From NCBI GenBank assembly GCA_017407365.1, contig JAFQWR010000005.1, positions 1 through 17,333 of the forward strand: a stretch of DNA of 17,333 nt, in the 5' to 3' direction. The position numbers and the translations under genes are program-made. This DNA is from Clostridia bacterium. Its GTDB lineage: Bacteria > Bacillota > Clostridia > Christensenellales > HGM11417. Of the stretch, positions 14,418-17,333 are shown in pieces (position 1 is the first letter of the stretch; every line of letters begins with the position of its first letter). The notes under the pieces were generated by a model, which made no database searches, was not told where the DNA came from, and saw only the letters and a list, made by a program, of their open reading frames with translations.

Positions 14418-15572
14418 ATGTCAAGATTTACTCTGCCGAGAGATATCTATTTCGGAGAAACTGCCTTAGAGGAGCTGCGCCGCTTAAAGGGCCACAAAAG
14501 GGCTATGATTGTGGTAGGCGGAAGCTCCATGCAAAAGCACGGATTTTTACAGCAGACCAAGGAGCTTTTAGAGCAAACGGGGCTGGAGGTACAAACCTTT
14601 GAGGGCGTGGAAAGCGATCCCTCCATCACTACGGTGCAAAAGGGCGCCGCGGCAATGCGTGCGTTTTCTCCCGATGTTATCGTCGGGCTTGGCGGTGGCT
14701 CGCCCATTGATGCCGCAAAGGCGATGTGGGTGCTGTACGAGCATCCCAATCTGAGCTTCGATGATTTACAGAAGCCCTTTTCTTACCCCGCCCTGCGTAA
14801 AAAGGCAATTTTCGTAGCCATTCCCTCTACCAGCGGCACGGCAAGCGAGGTAACCGCCTTTTCGGTGATTACCGACTATGACACGGGCATCAAATACCCC
14901 CTTGCCGATTTTGAAATTACCCCCGATATTGCCATACTCGACTTCCGTCTGCCCATGACGATGCCGCACACGCTTACCGCCAATACGGGCATGGACGCCT
15001 TAACGCACGCCATTGAGGCTTTTACCGCAAGCAACCGCTCGCCCATTTCGGACGCACTCAGCTTAGAGGCTATTTCGGACATTATGGACTATCTGCCCCT
15101 TGCCGTGGAGGGAAACGCAAAGGCGCGCGCACGCCTGCATATTGCACAGTGTATGGCGGGTATGGCATTCAGTAACGCCCTGCTTGGCATTGCGCACAGC
15201 CTTGCACACAAGACGGGAGCCACTCTGCATCTGCCGCACGGGCTTTGCAACGCAATTTTTCTGCCGCACGTGATACGGTACAATGCCGCCGTCTGCAAGG
15301 AGCGCTATGCCCGTATCGCACGGCATCTGGGGCTTTCGGGCAACACGGACGAGGCACTTACGCAAAGCCTGATTGCAAAAATAAAGAGTCTGACCGAAAG
15401 CGTAGGAATTTTCCCCACTCTTGCCGAAAACGGAGTGAGCAGGGAGGCATTCGACCGTAACGCCAAAAAAATTGCACAGAATGCACTTTGCGACCCCTGC
15501 ACCTCCTCCAACCCCCGCCCCGCAGACGAGCAGGGCTTGCTTGGTGTGCTGATTGCCGCCTACGGAGAATAG
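14418..15572 (+). CDS. Iron-containing alcohol dehydrogenase
   Basis: 384-residue group III alcohol dehydrogenase; NAD(P)-linked interconversion of a primary alcohol or diol with its aldehyde. Coenzyme motif GGGSPID (92-98), IPSTSGTASEVT (135-146), and the four metal ligands Asp193, His197, His260 and His274 with the same 4-63-14 spacing as E. coli FucO. Sequence around KYPLADFEITPDIAILD and the C-terminal DPCTSSNPRPADE closely resemble the alcohol dehydrogenase half of bifunctional AdhE, but the aldehyde dehydrogenase half is absent. AAGGAG lies seven bases before the ATG. Single gene between the aro operon (divergent) and the PadR-like gene; no clear hairpin terminator follows it. Enzyme class is secure; substrate (butanal, ethanal, lactaldehyde or other) is not predictable. 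Confidence 0.93.
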   Translation: MSRFTLPRDIYFGETALEELRRLKGHKRAMIVVGGSSMQKHGFLQQTKELLEQTGLEVQTFEGVESDPSITTVQKGAAAMRAFSPDVIVGLGGGSPIDAAKAMWVLYEHPNLSFDDLQKPFSYPALRKKAIFVAIPSTSGTASEVTAFSVITDYDTGIKYPLADFEITPDIAILDFRLPMTMPHTLTANTGMDALTHAIEAFTASNRSPISDALSLEAISDIMDYLPLAVEGNAKARARLHIAQCMAGMAFSNALLGIAHSLAHKTGATLHLPHGLCNAIFLPHVIRYNAAVCKERYARIARHLGLSGNTDEALTQSLIAKIKSLTESVGIFPTLAENGVSREAFDRNAKKIAQNALCDPCTSSNPRPADEQGLLGVLIAAYGE

Positions 15573-15629
15573 GAGCGTAAGCGAAAACCTCTTTTTTTGG
15601 TCGAAAATCCCAAAGTTTTGCCTTTTCTA

Positions 15630-15658
15630 TTGACAGATTTGCTTGTGTTTTGTATAAT
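15630..15658 (+). promoter_or_regulatory. Full-consensus sigma-A promoter of the PadR-like gene
   Basis: TTGACA (15630-15635) and TATAAT (15653-15658) with a 17-base spacer match the consensus at all twelve positions. Predicted +1 is near 15665, with a 28-base leader and GGGAGA before the ATG. A promoter this strong next to a DNA-binding protein suggests repression rather than weak constitutive use. Confidence 0.88.
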
Positions 15659-15675
15659 ATTATATAGAGTACTCT
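15653..15675. promoter_or_regulatory. Two adjacent perfect palindromes at the PadR-like gene promoter (candidate operator)
   Basis: TATAATATTATA (15653-15664) is a perfect 12-bp palindrome containing the -10 box. AGAGTACTCT (15666-15675) is a perfect 10-bp palindrome covering roughly +2 to +11. Their centres are 12 bp apart. A dimeric winged-helix repressor bound here would block open-complex formation. The binding protein is inferred to be the adjacent PadR-like product. Confidence 0.5.
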
Positions 15676-15692
15676 TTCTTATGGGAGATATT

Positions 15693-16979
15693 ATGGCAAA
15701 ACAAAAACAGCCTTCGCTCGTGCGAAGCAATGTAAATACCATCATCCTCTGCTCGTTGGTGGACTGTCCGAAATACGGATACGAAATCGGCAAGCAGGTG
15801 GAGCAGAAAACGAAGGGGCAGTATCGCTTGAAGGAGCCCACGCTTTACAGCAGCTTAAAGCGTCTGGAGCAACAAGGGCTGATCACCTCGTTTTACAACG
15901 ATGACGATGAGGAAACAAGCGGTGGCGGCAGACGTCGCTACTACCGCTTAACGCCCCACGGCAGAGAGGTTGCCGAAAAGGCACTTGCGCGTTGGGAATA
16001 TTCCCGCCGTGTAATGGACGACATCGTTCAGCCCGAGCCCGAGCCTGAAATAGAGGTAGAAGAGCCCGAGGTAGAATTTGTGGAGGAGCCTGATACCCCT
16101 CAGCCCCCCGAGGACGATTTTGATCTGGACGCCGCACAGGCAGAGCGTGACGCCGCAGATATCGGTGTGATTGGAGATAAGCTCGACGAGCTTTCGGGCA
16201 AGATCGACCGCATTGAGGAAGCGCTTGCAACCGAAGAGCATTCCCCTGCACCCGAGGTCGTTTTTGTAACGCCCGAGCCTGCGCCTGAGCCTGCGCCCGA
16301 GCCTGCGCCCGCGCCCGAAGAGGCTTATGGAGCACAGCCCAGCAAAACAGCCGTGCAATACCGCCAGAAGATTTTAGATCTTTTCAACAAGGCAAACCAC
16401 GGCAGACCTGCACCTGAGCCCATCCCCGAGCCTGAGCCCGAGCCGGAAATCAGCCTGCTCCCGCACGAGCCCATCCTTCCCCCTGCTCCCGTAGAGATTG
16501 AGAAGGAGCCCGAGGTAGAAAGCTACAGCCCTGAGATTGCCGTTGCCTTTAAGCAGCAGGTATTTACAAACCGACTCTGGTTTTTCACTCTGCTGTTTAC
16601 CTTCTTTATTATGGCGGCAGAAAATGCAATCATATACCTTACCGCAGAGCCGATTTTACAGCTGGGCACAAGCTTCTATCTGTATGTAGGCATGGCACTG
16701 CTTGTTCTTCCCTTTATTGGGCTGTGCCTGCTGCTGTTTGGCTACAACAAGCGCTCGAAGGCACGTGTACGCTACGGCGCAACCGTGTTCAATGCAATTC
16801 TGTGGTTTATGTATATTGGCTTTGCCATCGTGCTTGTAAACCTTGCGGTTAAAACCAACTTTGCAAACAGCGCCGAGGTGCTGCTCCGTCTGGTGCTTCC
16901 GCTTGTGCTCATCTTCAATATCATCGTGGCAAGCTGCATTTACTGCATCCTGCATCACACCAAACGCTTTCACGTATAA
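15693..16979 (+). CDS. PadR-type winged-helix protein with Pro/Glu linker, coiled coil and four membrane helices
   Basis: 428 residues. Residues ~12-105 form a PadR winged helix: NTIILCSLVDCPKYGYEIG, KEPTLYSSLKRLEQQGLI, and the wing GGGRRRYYRLTPHGREV. Classical PadR proteins end soon after this. Here an acidic linker follows (PEPEPE at 114-119), then a predicted coiled coil with hydrophobic residues at 157, 160, 164, 167, 171, 174 and 178 in perfect heptad order, PEPA repeats (194-205), another Pro/Glu block (241-252), and four hydrophobic helices at about 295-317, 327-350, 362-386 and 396-420. The basic loop NKRSKARVR between helices 2 and 3 and the basic C-terminus fit a topology with both ends and the DNA-binding domain in the cytoplasm. 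The start at 15693 is chosen over upstream frame because GGGAGA precedes it. Function beyond DNA binding is unknown; a membrane-tethered regulator of envelope stress or drug response is plausible. Confidence 0.85.
   Translation: MAKQKQPSLVRSNVNTIILCSLVDCPKYGYEIGKQVEQKTKGQYRLKEPTLYSSLKRLEQQGLITSFYNDDDEETSGGGRRRYYRLTPHGREVAEKALARWEYSRRVMDDIVQPEPEPEIEVEEPEVEFVEEPDTPQPPEDDFDLDAAQAERDAADIGVIGDKLDELSGKIDRIEEALATEEHSPAPEVVFVTPEPAPEPAPEPAPAPEEAYGAQPSKTAVQYRQKILDLFNKANHGRPAPEPIPEPEPEPEISLLPHEPILPPAPVEIEKEPEVESYSPEIAVAFKQQVFTNRLWFFTLLFTFFIMAAENAIIYLTAEPILQLGTSFYLYVGMALLVLPFIGLCLLLFGYNKRSKARVRYGATVFNAILWFMYIGFAIVLVNLAVKTNFANSAEVLLRLVLPLVLIFNIIVASCIYCILHHTKRFHV
16272..16319 (+). repeat. 12-bp tandem repeat encoding Pro-Glu-Pro-Ala
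   Basis: Three consecutive 12-base units (CCCGAGCCTGCG, CCTGAGCCTGCG, CCCGAGCCTGCG) are followed by a degenerate fourth. The first and third are identical. The unit length is a multiple of three, so gain or loss of units would lengthen or shorten the linker without breaking the frame. Confidence 0.8.
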
Positions 16980-16984
16980 AAAGC

Positions 16985-17018
16985 AAAGTCCTCTTCCTCT
17001 ATGGGAAGGGGACTTTTT
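16985..17018 (+). terminator. Rho-independent terminator after the PadR-like gene
   Basis: A 14-bp stem (AAAGTCCTCTTCCT at 16985-16998 with GGGAAGGGGACTTT at 17003-17016, two G-T pairs) closes a 4-base loop. A T-run ends at 17018. It starts 6 bases after the stop codon, so the PadR-like gene ends its own transcript. Confidence 0.9.
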
Positions 17019-17063
17019 ATATATGGAGCTGTCATAGCAACCGTATTTTTTCTAAAAACAGTA

Positions 17064-17092
17064 TTGACAAACAGTGAATTGTATGTTATGAT
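17064..17092 (+). promoter_or_regulatory. Sigma-A promoter of the secreted-protein gene
   Basis: TTGACA (17064-17069) and TATGAT (17087-17092) are separated by 17 bases. Predicted +1 is 17099, giving a leader of 62 bases, more than twice as long as those of the other genes here. Confidence 0.8.
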
Positions 17093-17098
17093 ATAGAC

Positions 17099-17153
17099 AG
17101 GAGGAATAATTTCAACACACTACACAAAGAAAAACAAAAATAAAACTAGGAGG
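17099..17153 (+). promoter_or_regulatory. Leader with AGGAGG at the predicted 5' end and a second AGGAGG before the ATG
   Basis: AGGAGG at 17099-17104 coincides with predicted +1 and has no ATG, GTG or TTG at a suitable distance. AGGAGG at 17148-17153 lies seven bases before the ATG and is the working ribosome site. Between them the leader is A/C-rich, nearly free of G and probably unstructured. The first copy resembles the STAB-SD element that protects Bacillus cry3A mRNA from 5' decay. Confidence 0.5.
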
Positions 17154-17160
17154 AAAAAAG

Positions 17161-17333
17161 ATGAAACAACAAACTATTCTTTCGTTACTTTTGTGTACTG
17201 CCTTTTTCTGCGGTATAATATTTTGTCCCTTTCTTTCAGTAGCTCCCACCGAACCTATTGCTAATGCAGAAAACCTATATGAAACCACATTGCAAACAGA
17301 TACTACTACACAAGAAGCAGGATCAACAACAAT
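17161..17333 (+). CDS. Secreted or surface protein, N-terminal fragment (cut by right edge)
   Basis: 57 codons are visible. The product begins MKQQTILSLLLCTAFFCGII, a basic start and a hydrophobic core typical of a Sec signal peptide, with a likely signal peptidase I site after ANA (residue 36). No lipobox is evident. The mature part is rich in Thr, Gln and Glu (ETTLQTDTTTQEAGSTT), as in extended linkers of surface proteins. Codons are much more A/T-rich than in neighbouring genes, suggesting a different origin. The gene has its own promoter, a strong AGGAGG site and an isolated position behind a terminator. Family cannot be judged from this fragment. Confidence 0.75.
   Translation, partial: MKQQTILSLLLCTAFFCGIIFCPFLSVAPTEPIANAENLYETTLQTDTTTQEAGSTT

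Noticed and set aside
15573..15629. Terminator after the alcohol dehydrogenase gene
   Set aside because: There is a run of seven T's near 15594 but no stable stem before it; I could not form more than a few base pairs.

Overview
The window reads as chromosomal DNA of a Bacillota bacterium, most likely class Clostridia. This is inferred from strong AGGAGG-type ribosome sites, near-consensus sigma-A promoters with 17-bp spacers, a YabN-type tetrapyrrole-methylase/MazG fusion, a CtpE-like P-type ATPase with a PSGM motif, and a stand-alone AdhE-like iron alcohol dehydrogenase. Base composition is balanced and coding density is high. No rRNA, tRNA, CRISPR array, transposase or integrase was seen. 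No stretch longer than 300 bases lacks a gene.

Layout. (1) 1-2741, minus strand: a ribbon-helix-helix (RHH) regulator with an uncharacterised C-terminal region, followed by clpB, which runs off the left edge. (2) 2742-2928: a divergent control region with two good promoters, a 13-bp direct repeat at a 21-bp period and an inverted repeat. (3) 2929-4335, plus strand: mazG, ending at a hairpin terminator that faces the terminator of a P-type ATPase (4440-6875, minus). (4) 6958-14302, minus strand: eight tightly packed genes, aroE-aroK-aroB-aroA-aroC-chorismate mutase-small membrane protein-recG. Junctions mostly overlap (ATGA or TAATG), implying one translationally coupled operon. (5) 14418-15572, plus: an iron-dependent alcohol dehydrogenase. 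(6) 15693-16979, plus: a PadR-type DNA-binding protein with a Pro/Glu linker, a short coiled coil and four predicted membrane helices. (7) 17161 to the right edge, plus: the start of an A+T-rich gene for a secreted protein, with a long A-rich leader.

How the genes work together. The aro cluster covers most steps from DAHP to prephenate: AroB makes dehydroquinate, AroE reduces dehydroshikimate, AroK phosphorylates shikimate, AroA adds PEP, AroC makes chorismate and the mutase makes prephenate. DAHP synthase and dehydroquinate dehydratase are not in the window. RecG is the last cistron, so a fork-rescue helicase may be transcribed with amino-acid synthesis. ClpB and MazG are housekeeping stress and nucleotide-pool functions.

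The points most worth following up are the membrane-tethered PadR protein with two adjacent palindromes at its promoter, the RHH regulator upstream of clpB with its phased repeats, an aroE transcript predicted to start on the A of its ATG, a predicted mRNA beginning exactly with AGGAGG (possible stabiliser), and non-canonical residues at conserved sites in AroA, AroC, MazG and the P-type ATPase.
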